Source: Pseudomonadota bacterium (lineage in GTDB: Bacteria > Desulfobacterota > Desulfovibrionia > Desulfovibrionales > Desulfovibrionaceae). From it: a stretch of 64,000 nt of DNA. Location of the stretch: NCBI GenBank assembly GCA_018822105.1, contig JAHJLB010000036.1, positions 1-64,000 of the forward strand, in the 5' to 3' direction. The position numbers and the translations under genes were made by a program. The notes beneath the pieces are model-generated. The model was not told the DNA's origin and made no database searches. It saw only the letters and a program-made list of their open reading frames with translations. This document shows positions 45,024 through 53,253 of the stretch, in pieces. Numbering within the stretch: position 1 is the stretch's first letter; each line of letters starts with the position of its first letter.

Positions 45024-45377
45024 ATGTCCGAGGAAAAGCCGCTTCTGGCCTGGGCCCAGCGCAAGTGGCGCGCCTATCGCGCGGCCCGCAGGAGCGCGGC
45101 GGAGCTCAATCCGGGCGGCATCCTGCGCCTGGCTTTGGAGGTGCGCGCCCTGGCCGAGGCCGCCCGGCGCGTCTGCCCGCCGGAGCGCCGCCTGCAGTCG
45201 CGCATCCGGGGCATCCATGAGGAGATGCGCCGCCTGGCCGAGCTTGCCGCCACGCCGGAATTCCGCCATCTGGGCGCGGAGAAGCGCCAGCTCCTGCGCC
45301 GGGGCCTGGTGGATTCGCGCGAGCACCTCCTGCGCGTGCTGGGCCAGGCCCCTGCGCCCACCAGATTCCTGCAATAG
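45024..45377 (+). CDS. small basic helical protein, unknown
   Basis: A 117-residue protein rich in Arg, Ala, Leu and Glu, probably all helical, with no recognised domain. Codon usage is like that of its neighbours, which supports coding. No clear ribosome site precedes ATG 45024, but the previous gene ends only 12 bases before, so translation may be coupled. Confidence 0.6.
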   Translation: MSEEKPLLAWAQRKWRAYRAARRSAAELNPGGILRLALEVRALAEAARRVCPPERRLQSRIRGIHEEMRRLAELAATPEFRHLGAEKRQLLRRGLVDSREHLLRVLGQAPAPTRFLQ

Positions 45378-45501
45378 CCCGGCCTGAAGTTTGCCCGCTG
45401 TCCAGGCGGTACGCATCTTGCTACCATTGCCGCACAGGACCGCGTCCGCGTCGGGATTCCGTCGCGCGCGGGCAACCATGCAGACTCGCGAGCGTGCGCC
45501 C

Positions 45502-46671
45502 ATGAAACCAAGATATTCCACCCAGGCCTACCGGCTTCTGGCCCATACCGCCCTGGCGGCCATCGCCGTCCTGGGGCTGGCGGCCTGCGCCCACGTCGAT
45601 CCGGGCCTTGTCCAGCCCACCAAGGTCTATCGCGATGCGCCGGTGGAGAAGAGCCGGCTGGCCGTGTCCGTGAAGCCCAAGAGCAAGCTGGCCGACGCGC
45701 CCCAGGTGCTCATGTATCCCTTCTGGATCGCCCAGAAGATGGACAACCACCTGCTGGTGGGCCGCGAGATGGCCCGCCTGGTGCACCAGACCTGGACCGG
45801 GGACGCGGTGTTCGAAACCTTGATGTTCGACCCGCAGCTTGTGTACCGGGGGCCGGAACAGGCCGTGAGCGTTGGCCGGGCCGCCGGGGCGGACCTGGTC
45901 GTCGTTGGCATCATCCCCTACCTGTACACCGGCGGCTCCCTGGACAGCACCTCCGTGACCCTGCAGATACGGGTCTACGAAACCAGGGGCGGCAACCTCG
46001 TCCTGGCCATGGAGCAGGCCGCGCGCGTCAACGCCCGGCTGGACCAGGACTGGATCCTCTTCGACCTGCGCACGCGCCTGTCCGATTCGCCCCTCAGCGA
46101 GGCCCTGGTCTCCATGGCCCGGGACATGGCCGTGCCGCTCAAGTCCTGGATGCCGCCCACGGACGAGCAGCTGGGCTTTGCCGACAGCTCCCAGGCCATG
46201 GCGCGCAATATTTTGGCCAGCGGTTCGCCCCTGGCCGGGGCCGACGGAGGCCCCGGCGCGCGCGGCATGGTCGCCGGGCTTCTGGATTCCGCCGGCTTGC
46301 CGGGCAAGAACGGCAAGGGCGCAGGCAGCAGCCTGAAGCTCAAGGTGGAGTTCGACGTGGATTCCGCACGCATCCGGGAGGAGTCTCACGGCCTGCTGGA
46401 CGAGCTGGCCAAGGCCCTCGGGTCCGACGCCCTGAAGGGCCGCAAGGTGGTGCTCGCCGGGCATTGCGACTCCGACGCCTCGGCGGCGTACAACCAGAAG
46501 CTCAGCGAGCGCCGCGCGGCCTCGGTGAAGGCCTATCTTGCCGAGCGCGGGGGCGTGGCCCCTGAAACCCTGCGCACCGAGGGCTTTGGCGAGGCGCGCC
46601 CCCTGGTGCCCAACACCTCGGCGGCCAACAAGCAGCGCAACCGCCGCGTGGAGGTGCGCCTGGACAACTAG
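45502..46671 (+). CDS. OmpA-family lipoprotein with N-terminal sensor-like domain
   Basis: A 389-residue precursor. Signal peptide with lipobox LGLAAC (Cys near 27). A middle domain (about 50-215) contains DLVVVGIIPYLYTGGSLDST, like lipoproteins of the FlgO/CsgG-type fold. The C-terminal OmpA domain (about 280-389) has VEFDVDSARIREES, LAGHCDSDASAAYNQKLSERR and RNRRVEVRL. It should sit in the outer membrane and hold peptidoglycan. The ATG at 45502 gives a clean signal peptide; ATG 45478 is also possible. A strong terminator follows. Confidence 0.85.
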   Translation: MKPRYSTQAYRLLAHTALAAIAVLGLAACAHVDPGLVQPTKVYRDAPVEKSRLAVSVKPKSKLADAPQVLMYPFWIAQKMDNHLLVGREMARLVHQTWTGDAVFETLMFDPQLVYRGPEQAVSVGRAAGADLVVVGIIPYLYTGGSLDSTSVTLQIRVYETRGGNLVLAMEQAARVNARLDQDWILFDLRTRLSDSPLSEALVSMARDMAVPLKSWMPPTDEQLGFADSSQAMARNILASGSPLAGADGGPGARGMVAGLLDSAGLPGKNGKGAGSSLKLKVEFDVDSARIREESHGLLDELAKALGSDALKGRKVVLAGHCDSDASAAYNQKLSERRAASVKAYLAERGGVAPETLRTEGFGEARPLVPNTSAANKQRNRRVEVRLDN

Positions 46672-46697
46672 GCGCAATGCCGCACGAACGTATCCCC

Positions 46698-46725
46698 AAG
46701 GGGCGCCCAGGGCGCCCCTTTTTTT
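46698..46725 (+). terminator. rho-independent terminator
   Basis: 10-bp stem AAGGGGCGCC / GGCGCCCCTT (46698-46707, 46711-46720) with a 3-nt loop and a run of seven Ts. The best terminator in the window. Confidence 0.92.
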
Positions 46726-46802
46726 CGGGTTTGCGCCCGGCCGCGAATATGATAGGGGAGGGCCTCGCATCACTAAACGCCACGCCATTAAACGAGGTTT
46801 TC

Positions 46803-47987
46803 ATGATCGGCATATCCAAGCTTTACTGCGGCGCCGTCGAGGCCGCCGACGCGTTGCGCTACAACCGCCAATCCGGCAAGCTGCCCTCGCATCTGCTCCA
46901 GTTCTCCGCGGACAAGAAGCCCGTGGTGGTCTGGAACATGACCAAGCGCTGCAACCTGAAGTGCGTGCACTGCTACGCCAAGGCCGTGGACACCGAGGGC
47001 ACGGACCAGATCAACACGGACCAGGCCAAGGCCCTCATCGACGACCTGGCCTCCTACGGCGCCCCGGTCATGCTCTTCTCCGGCGGCGAGCCCCTGGTGC
47101 GCAAGGACCTGGTAGAGCTGGCCAGCTACGCCACCGGCAAGGGCATGCGCGCGGTCATCTCCACCAACGGCACCCTCATCACCAAGGAGAAGGCCCGCGA
47201 GCTGAAGGCCGTGGGCCTGTCCTACGTGGGCATCTCCCTCGATGGCGGCGAGGAGATCCACGACAAGTTCCGCGCCGTGCCCGGCTCCTTCAAGAAGGCC
47301 CTGCAGGGCGTGGAGAACTGCATGGCCGAGGGCCTCAAGGTGGGCCTCAGGTTCACCATCAACAAGCGCAACCAGGGCGAGGTGCCCAAGCTCTTCCAGA
47401 TCGTCCGCGACATGGACGTGCCGCGCATCTGCTTCTACCACCTGGTATACTCCGGACGCGGCTCCGAGCTCATCAAGGAGGACCTGGACCATGCCGAGAC
47501 CCGCGCCGTGGTCAACCTGATCATGGACGAGACGCGCGCGCTCTTCGACGCGGGCCGCCCCAAGGAAGTGCTCACCGTGGACAACCACGCCGACGGCCCC
47601 CTGGTCTACTACCGCCTTTTGAAGGAAGACCCCAAGCGCGCCGCCGAGGTCATGGAGCTCTTGCAGATGAACGAGGGCAACAGCACCGGCCGGGGCATCG
47701 GCTGCATCTCCTGGGACGGGCAGGTGCACGCGGACCAGTTCTGGCGCCAGCACAGCTTCGGCAATGTGCTTGAGCGCCCCTTCTCCCAGATCTGGGACGA
47801 TCCGAACATCGAGCTCCTGCACAAGCTCAAGGACAAGAAGCCGTTTGTTAAGGGCCGCTGCGCCACCTGCCGCTTCCTGAACATCTGCGGCGGCAACTTC
47901 CGCGCCCGGGCCGAGGCCTTCTACGGCGACATCTGGGCCCAGGACCCGGCCTGCTACCTGACGGACGAAGAGATCAAGAAGGACTAG
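46803..47987 (+). CDS. ahbC: 12,18-didecarboxysiroheme deacetylase (radical SAM)
   Basis: A 394-residue radical SAM enzyme of the siroheme-dependent heme pathway; it removes two acetate side chains to give iron-coproporphyrin III. Radical SAM ligands are C50, C54 and C57 (CNLKCVHC); GGEP is in FSGGEPLVRKDL. The C-terminal SPASM-like part has CISWDG and CATCRFLNICGG with further cluster ligands. The opening MIGISKLYCG is typical of Desulfovibrio AhbC. GAGG precedes ATG 46803. hemB follows 10 bases after the stop. Confidence 0.92.
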   Translation: MIGISKLYCGAVEAADALRYNRQSGKLPSHLLQFSADKKPVVVWNMTKRCNLKCVHCYAKAVDTEGTDQINTDQAKALIDDLASYGAPVMLFSGGEPLVRKDLVELASYATGKGMRAVISTNGTLITKEKARELKAVGLSYVGISLDGGEEIHDKFRAVPGSFKKALQGVENCMAEGLKVGLRFTINKRNQGEVPKLFQIVRDMDVPRICFYHLVYSGRGSELIKEDLDHAETRAVVNLIMDETRALFDAGRPKEVLTVDNHADGPLVYYRLLKEDPKRAAEVMELLQMNEGNSTGRGIGCISWDGQVHADQFWRQHSFGNVLERPFSQIWDDPNIELLHKLKDKKPFVKGRCATCRFLNICGGNFRARAEAFYGDIWAQDPACYLTDEEIKKD

Positions 47988-47997
47988 GAGGAGCGCC

Positions 47998-48993
47998 ATG
48001 GCAGCTTCCGACTTCGCGGACTTCCACCGGGGCCGCCGCCTGCGCCGCAGCCCCGGCATCCGCGCCCTGGTGCGCGAGAGCGAGATCAGGCCTGCTGACC
48101 TGGTCATGCCCTACTTCGTGGTGGAGACCGACGATCAGGCCTTCAAAAAGCCCATCGGCTCCATGCCCGGCCAGTTCCAGCTTTCCCTCGCCGAGTTGGA
48201 GAAGCAGGTGGGCGCGGCGGTCCAGAACGGCCTCATGGCCGTGCTGCTTTTCGGCATCCCGAAACAGAAGGACGAGCAGGGAAGCCAGGCCTACGCCGAC
48301 GAGGGCATCGTGCAGGAGGCCGTGCGCCGCCTGAAGCAGCGCTTCCCCGAGCTCACGGTCATCACCGACGTCTGCCTCTGCGAATACACCTCCCACGGCC
48401 ACTGCGGCCTCGTGCTGCAGGGCGGGGAGATAGTGAACGATCCCACCCTGGACCTCCTGGCCCGGGCGGCCCTTTCCCATGCGCGCGCCGGGGCGGACAT
48501 GGTGGCCCCCTCGGACATGATGGACGGCCGCGTGCTGGCCATCCGCGAGACCCTGGACGAGAACGGCTTCCTGGACCTGCCCGTCATGAGCTACGCCGTG
48601 AAGTACGCCTCGGCCTTTTACGGGCCCTTCCGCGAGGCTGCGGAGAGCACGCCCAAGTTCGGCGACCGCAAGACCCACCAGATGGACCCGGCCAATGCCC
48701 GCGAGGCCCTGCGCGAGGCCGCGGCCGACCTGGACGAGGGCGCGGACATCCTCATGGTCAAGCCCGGCCTGCCGTACCTGGACATCATCCGCCAGCTGCG
48801 CGACTGCTGCGACGTGCCCATCGCCGCCTACAACGTGAGCGGCGAGTACAGCATGGTCAAGGCCGCAGCCGCAAACGGCTGGATCGACGAGGAGCGCGTG
48901 GTCATGGAGACCATGACCTGCTTCAAGCGCGCCGGGGCGGACATCATCCTCACCTACCATGCCGAGGACGTCCTCCGGTGGCTGCACCGGTAG
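47998..48993 (+). CDS. hemB: delta-aminolevulinic acid dehydratase (porphobilinogen synthase)
   Basis: A 331-residue HemB that condenses two 5-aminolevulinates. It is a zinc enzyme: the Cys triad is in DVCLCEYTSHGHCG (about 125-135). Schiff-base lysines are in MSYAVKYASAFYGPF and ILMVKPGLPYLDI. AGGAGG lies in the short gap after ahbC. Placement inside the ahb cluster ties early tetrapyrrole synthesis to heme formation. Confidence 0.96.
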   Translation: MAASDFADFHRGRRLRRSPGIRALVRESEIRPADLVMPYFVVETDDQAFKKPIGSMPGQFQLSLAELEKQVGAAVQNGLMAVLLFGIPKQKDEQGSQAYADEGIVQEAVRRLKQRFPELTVITDVCLCEYTSHGHCGLVLQGGEIVNDPTLDLLARAALSHARAGADMVAPSDMMDGRVLAIRETLDENGFLDLPVMSYAVKYASAFYGPFREAAESTPKFGDRKTHQMDPANAREALREAAADLDEGADILMVKPGLPYLDIIRQLRDCCDVPIAAYNVSGEYSMVKAAAANGWIDEERVVMETMTCFKRAGADIILTYHAEDVLRWLHR

Positions 48994-49063
48994 GCTGAAG
49001 GAATCTGCTGAGCAATATCTTGAACTGGCCGCCGGACAGGCGGGCCGAAACATAGGCGAGCCC

Positions 49064-50269
49064 ATGGACCATCATTCCAAAGGACATCCCGGCGGCCACC
49101 CTGGCGGCACTCCCGGCGGCCCGCGCCCGGGCCATGCGTCCGGCGAGAGGGGCTCGCACCCCGGCGAGCATCCCATCTCCGGCCCCAAGGACGGCGTTCC
49201 GCAGCTCCGGCTCATCGCCTGGGAGGTGACGCGCTCCTGCAACCTGGCCTGCAAGCACTGCCGGGCCGAGGCGCACATGGAGCCCTATCCCGGCGAACTG
49301 TCGACGGAGGAGGCCAAGGCCCTCATCGACACCTTTCCCCAGGCGGGCAGCCCCATCATCATCTTCACCGGGGGCGAGCCCCTCATGCGCCACGACATCT
49401 TCGAGCTCATCCCCTACGCCAAGGGCAAGGGGCTCCGGTGCGTCATGGCCCCCAACGGCACGCTTCTGACCGCCGAGAACGCCCGGCGCATCAAGGAGGC
49501 GGGCATCGAGCGCTGCTCCATCTCCATCGACGCGCCCGACGCCGCCGGTCACGACGAGTTCCGCGGGGTCAAGGGCGCCTTCGCCTCCTCCATGCTGGGC
49601 ATCGAGCATTTGAAGGCCGCCGGACTGGAGTTCCAGATCAACACCACGGTGACCAAGGACAACCTGCACCAGTTCAAGGAGATCTTCCATCTGGCGGAGG
49701 ACCTCGGGGCCTCGGCCTGGCACATCTTCCTGCTGGTGCCCACTGGCCGCGCGGCGGAGCTGGGGGCCCAGGTCATCACGGACACGGAATACGAGGAAGT
49801 CCTCAACTGGTTCTACGACTTCCGCAAGACCACGAACATGCAGCTCAAGGCCACCTGCGCCCCGCACTACCACCGCATCCTGCGCCAGCGGGCCAGGGAG
49901 GAGGGCGTGCCGGTGAACTTCGAGACCTTCGGGCTCGACGCCGTGAGCCGCGGCTGCCTGGGCGGGGTGGGCTTCTGCTTCATCTCGCATTCGGGCATCG
50001 TGCAGCCCTGCGGCTACCTGGACCTGGACTGCGGCGACGTGCGCAAGACGCCCTTCCCGGAGATTTGGCGCAGTTCCCAGCAGTTTCTGAACCTGCGCAA
50101 CCCCAAGGTCTACGAGGGCAAGTGCGGGGTCTGCGAGTACGAGAAGGTCTGCGGCGGCTGCCGCGCGCGCGCCGCCACCATGCGCGGGGGCTACCTGCGC
50201 GAGGAGCCGCTCTGCTCGCACACGCCGGTGAAGCTGGCCAGGATGGTCCAGACCACGGACCAGGAGTAG
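49064..50269 (+). CDS. ahbD: heme synthase AhbD (radical SAM) with His/Gly-rich N-terminus
   Basis: A 401-residue radical SAM enzyme that converts two propionates of iron-coproporphyrin III to vinyl groups, giving heme b. Radical SAM cysteines are C59, C63 and C66 (CNLACKHC); FTGGEPLMRHD follows. The second cluster region has CGYLDLDCG and KCGVCEYEKVCGGCRAR. The first 37 residues are His/Gly/Pro-rich (seven His) and not part of the core, perhaps a metal- or heme-binding extension. ATG 49064 lies about 70 bases after hemB. Confidence 0.9.
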   Translation: MDHHSKGHPGGHPGGTPGGPRPGHASGERGSHPGEHPISGPKDGVPQLRLIAWEVTRSCNLACKHCRAEAHMEPYPGELSTEEAKALIDTFPQAGSPIIIFTGGEPLMRHDIFELIPYAKGKGLRCVMAPNGTLLTAENARRIKEAGIERCSISIDAPDAAGHDEFRGVKGAFASSMLGIEHLKAAGLEFQINTTVTKDNLHQFKEIFHLAEDLGASAWHIFLLVPTGRAAELGAQVITDTEYEEVLNWFYDFRKTTNMQLKATCAPHYHRILRQRAREEGVPVNFETFGLDAVSRGCLGGVGFCFISHSGIVQPCGYLDLDCGDVRKTPFPEIWRSSQQFLNLRNPKVYEGKCGVCEYEKVCGGCRARAATMRGGYLREEPLCSHTPVKLARMVQTTDQE

Positions 50270-50271
50270 CC

Positions 50272-50724
50272 GTGGACGCCTACGACAAAGAGATCCTGGA
50301 CATCATCCAGTCGAGCTTTCCGCTCTCGCCCCGGCCCTACGCGGTCGTGGGCGGGCAGGTGGGCCTCACCGAGAGCGAGGTCCTGGCCCGGGTGCGCAGG
50401 CTGAAGGGCGAGGGCGTCATCCGGCGCATGGGGGCCAACTTCGGCTCCCGGCAGCTGGGCTGGAAGAGCACCCTCTGCGGGGCCGAGGTGCCCGAGGACA
50501 AGCTGGACGCCTTCGTGGCCGAGGTGAACCGCCACTCCGGCGTGACGCACAACTACCTTCGCGCGCACCAGTTCAACGTCTGGTTCGCCCTCATCGCGCC
50601 CAGCACCGAGGCCGTGGAGGCCATCCTGGCCGAGATAACGGCGAAGACGGGCGTCGAGATCATGAACCTGCCCGCCAGCACCCTGTTCAAGATCAAGGTG
50701 GACTTTCAAATGGGCGGCGAATAG
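50272..50724 (+). CDS. siroheme decarboxylase subunit (AhbA/AhbB, Lrp/AsnC-like)
   Basis: A 150-residue protein with an AsnC/Lrp-like helix-turn-helix half (LTESEVLARVRRLKGEGVIRR) and an RAM-like half. In this pathway AhbA and AhbB together decarboxylate siroheme to 12,18-didecarboxysiroheme. Only one of the pair is here, so the partner must be encoded elsewhere or this works alone. GTG start at 50272 is three bases after the ahbD stop. I cannot tell AhbA from AhbB. Confidence 0.82.
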   Translation: MDAYDKEILDIIQSSFPLSPRPYAVVGGQVGLTESEVLARVRRLKGEGVIRRMGANFGSRQLGWKSTLCGAEVPEDKLDAFVAEVNRHSGVTHNYLRAHQFNVWFALIAPSTEAVEAILAEITAKTGVEIMNLPASTLFKIKVDFQMGGE

Positions 50725-50749
50725 CCGCGCCGTTCACAAGGAGCCGCGC

Positions 50750-51403
50750 ATGATCCTTTCGCCCTCGCTTCTCTCCTGCGACTTCGCCCGCCTGGCCGAG
50801 GAGCTCTCCGCCCTGGAGGCCGCCGGCATCACCTGGGCGCACCTGGACGTCATGGACGGCTCGTTTGTGCCGAACATCACCTTCGGCCCGCCGGTCATAG
50901 CCGCCATGCGCAGGACCACGAAGCTCTTCTTCGACTGCCACCTGATGATCGACGAGCCGGGCCGCTACATCGACGAATTCGCCCAGGCCGGAGCGGACCT
51001 CATCTGCGTCCACGCCGAGGCCACCAACCACCTGGAGCGCGTCTGCGCGTCCATTGCCCAGTCCGGGTGCAAGCCCGCCGTGGCGCTCAATCCGGCCACG
51101 CCCCTTGAGGCGGTTCGCTACCTCTTGCCGCAGCTCTCCATGGTGCTCATCATGAGCGTGAATCCGGGCTTTGGCGGCCAGGCCTTCATCCCCTTCTGCC
51201 TGGACAAGGTGCGCGAGCTCAAGGCCATGATCCGCGCAGCCGGCGCGGCCACCCTCATCCAGGTGGACGGCGGCGTGACCCTGGACAATTGCGCGGAGCT
51301 CGTGGCCGCCGGGGCGGATGTGCTGGTGTCCGGATCGGCGTTCTTCAAGCACCCGCCCCTGCCCGAGCGCCACCGCCAGTTCCAGGGGCGCTGCGGGGGC
51401 TAA
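50750..51403 (+). CDS. rpe: ribulose-phosphate 3-epimerase
   Basis: A 217-residue TIM-barrel epimerase of the pentose phosphate pathway. ILSPSLLSCDFARL at the start, HLDVMDGSFVPNITFGP with metal ligands, DCHLMI, SVNPGFGGQAFI and QVDGGVTLDN are all present. AAGGAG precedes ATG 50750. It follows the ahb genes closely and may share their transcript. Confidence 0.95.
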   Translation: MILSPSLLSCDFARLAEELSALEAAGITWAHLDVMDGSFVPNITFGPPVIAAMRRTTKLFFDCHLMIDEPGRYIDEFAQAGADLICVHAEATNHLERVCASIAQSGCKPAVALNPATPLEAVRYLLPQLSMVLIMSVNPGFGGQAFIPFCLDKVRELKAMIRAAGAATLIQVDGGVTLDNCAELVAAGADVLVSGSAFFKHPPLPERHRQFQGRCGG

Positions 51404-51427
51404 AACCTCCGGAACTCTCCGCGCAGG

Positions 51428-51456
51428 TTGCCAAAACTGTCCAGTCCCGCTAGAGT
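51428..51456 (+). promoter_or_regulatory. putative sigma-70 promoter
   Basis: TTGCCA (51428-51433), 17-base spacer, TAGAGT (51451-51456), 63 bases before the secreted hydrolase-like gene. Confidence 0.5.
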
Positions 51457-51518
51457 CGGACAAGGATGGGGCACGTCCTCGTTCGAGTTCCGCGTTCGAG
51501 TCCCGCTGGAGGCTGTCC

Positions 51519-52334
51519 ATGTCGCGTGTCCAATCCTGTGCCTGTGGCCTCGCCTGTTTCCTCGCCCTGCTGCTTGCCGCCTCTCTGGCGCCCGCCCCTG
51601 CCCGCGCGGCGGAGCAGCTCGGCGTGGTGGTCCTGCATGAAAAGGGCGAATCCCCGGACCGGCACATCGCGGAAACGGTGCGCCTGCTGCGCAATGTGGG
51701 CTTCCTTGTGGACGTCCCGGAAATGCCCTGGTCGCGCAGGCGCGGCTTCGACGCGTCCTTCCAGCAGGCCCTGGTGGAGATCGGCCTGGCCGTGGGCGAA
51801 CTGCGCGCCAAGGGCGCGACGCAGGTGGCCCTCGTCGGGCACGGGCTTGGGGCCAACGCGGCCCTGGCCTTTGCCGCCACCCGCGCCGGCGTGTTCGCCC
51901 TCGTCGCCCTGGCCCCGTCCCACGACCCCCTGCTCCAGCGCGAGGTGTTCGTGGCTGATCTGCGCAAGGCGCGGGAGATGCTGACCAGCGGACGGGGCGC
52001 CGAGCGCTCGGCCTTCATGGATGTGCGCCAGGGCAAGGACTACGACCTGTCCACCACGGCGGAGATCTACCTGAGCTACAGCGACCCGGACGGGGCGGCG
52101 GTGATGCCGCGCTCCGCCGCGGCCCTGAATCCGCCTGTGCCGCTGTTGTGGGTGGTGGGCTCCAACGACTCCCTTGCGCGCCTGGGCCGCTCCTATGCCT
52201 TTGCCAAGGCCCCGGAGCACCGCAGCAGCCGTTTCGAGGAGGTCCAGGCCGACCACCTGGGCGTGCCGGCCGAGGCCGCGCGCCTTGTGGTCCTGTGGCT
52301 CAAGGAGCTGGTGCTGAAGCCTGCGGCGAAATAG
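51519..52334 (+). CDS. exported alpha/beta-hydrolase-like protein
   Basis: A 271-residue precursor with a signal peptide (cleavage after ARAA, about 32). The remainder resembles DUF3530-type alpha/beta hydrolases: GVVVLHEKGESPD at the first strand and VALVGHGLGANAALAFA, where the usual nucleophile Ser of GxSxG is replaced by Gly (GHGLG). A late His is in ADHLGVP. The missing Ser suggests either no hydrolase activity or a different role. GGAGG lies six bases before the ATG. Convergent with fdhD. Confidence 0.72.
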   Translation: MSRVQSCACGLACFLALLLAASLAPAPARAAEQLGVVVLHEKGESPDRHIAETVRLLRNVGFLVDVPEMPWSRRRGFDASFQQALVEIGLAVGELRAKGATQVALVGHGLGANAALAFAATRAGVFALVALAPSHDPLLQREVFVADLRKAREMLTSGRGAERSAFMDVRQGKDYDLSTTAEIYLSYSDPDGAAVMPRSAAALNPPVPLLWVVGSNDSLARLGRSYAFAKAPEHRSSRFEEVQADHLGVPAEAARLVVLWLKELVLKPAAK

Positions 52335-52355
52335 GCCCGGGCTCAAGGCCTTGGG

Positions 52356-53141
52356 TCAGGCGATGATGCGCCCCGGGTCGTTGTAGACCCAGAAGCTGTC
52401 GGCCTTGATGTTGCCGATGAGGGTCAGGCCGATTTTGCGCGCCAATTCCACGGAGAAGCTGGTGGCCACGGCGGTGGAGGCCAGCACCGAAACCCCGATG
52501 CGCACGGTCTTGAGCAGGATCTCCGAGGCCACGCGGCCCGTGGACACGATCATCTTGTCGTGCGTGGTCAGCCCTTCCAGGAAGCATTCCCCCACGATCA
52601 TGTCGATGGCGTTGTGCCTGCCGATGTCCTCGCGGAAGAGCAGCATCTCCTGCGGCGTGCACAAGGACGAGTTGTGGCAGCCGCGCGTGCTGTCGTAGAG
52701 GGTGCTGCGGCGCTTCAGTTCCCCGGCCAGGGCCAGGATCTGCGCAGGCGAGACCGAAAGCTCCGAGGTCACGCGGCGTCTGGAGATGGTGGCCACGTTG
52801 CGGTCGAAGTTCGTGCCCTTGCCGCAGCCCGAGGTGATGGAGCGCTGGATCTCCCGCCCCCCGGCGAAGGGGTCGTGGCTCACGCGCACGCGCGCGGTGA
52901 TGCGCCCGTCCTCGTCGGCGATGTCCACATCCAGAAGCTGCGAGGGGTCGCTGATCAGCGCGTCGGACTTGAGGAAGCCCACGGCCAGGTGCCGGGGATG
53001 TTTTCCGGTGCAGAGCAGGGTCACCACCTCGCGGCCGTTCAGGTAGATGGTCAGAGGCACCTCCCGGATGGCCTGGATCTGCTTCCGCTCTGGGCCGGCT
53101 GGCCCATATTCGGTGATCTCGAAAGGGTAGGCTTCGGGCAT
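52356..53141 (-). CDS. fdhD: formate dehydrogenase accessory sulfurtransferase FdhD
   Basis: A 261-residue FdhD, which carries sulfur from a cysteine desulfurase to the molybdenum or tungsten cofactor of formate dehydrogenase. The reactive Cys loop is ITSGCGKG (about 105). FREDIGRHNAIDMIVG and STGRVASEILLKTV are the cofactor-binding signatures. AGGAGAGG lies five bases before ATG 53141. No formate dehydrogenase genes are in the window. Confidence 0.9.
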   Translation of the reverse strand: MPEAYPFEITEYGPAGPERKQIQAIREVPLTIYLNGREVVTLLCTGKHPRHLAVGFLKSDALISDPSQLLDVDIADEDGRITARVRVSHDPFAGGREIQRSITSGCGKGTNFDRNVATISRRRVTSELSVSPAQILALAGELKRRSTLYDSTRGCHNSSLCTPQEMLLFREDIGRHNAIDMIVGECFLEGLTTHDKMIVSTGRVASEILLKTVRIGVSVLASTAVATSFSVELARKIGLTLIGNIKADSFWVYNDPGRIIA

Positions 53142-53253
53142 GGATCCTCTCCTATTCCTCCCGCATCGGTATGCTCTCCCCGGGGTGAAATCAACCGCTT
53201 CCAGGTACATCAACATCCGGCACAGGCAGGTCAGGCGGAATGCCCGAGAACCT

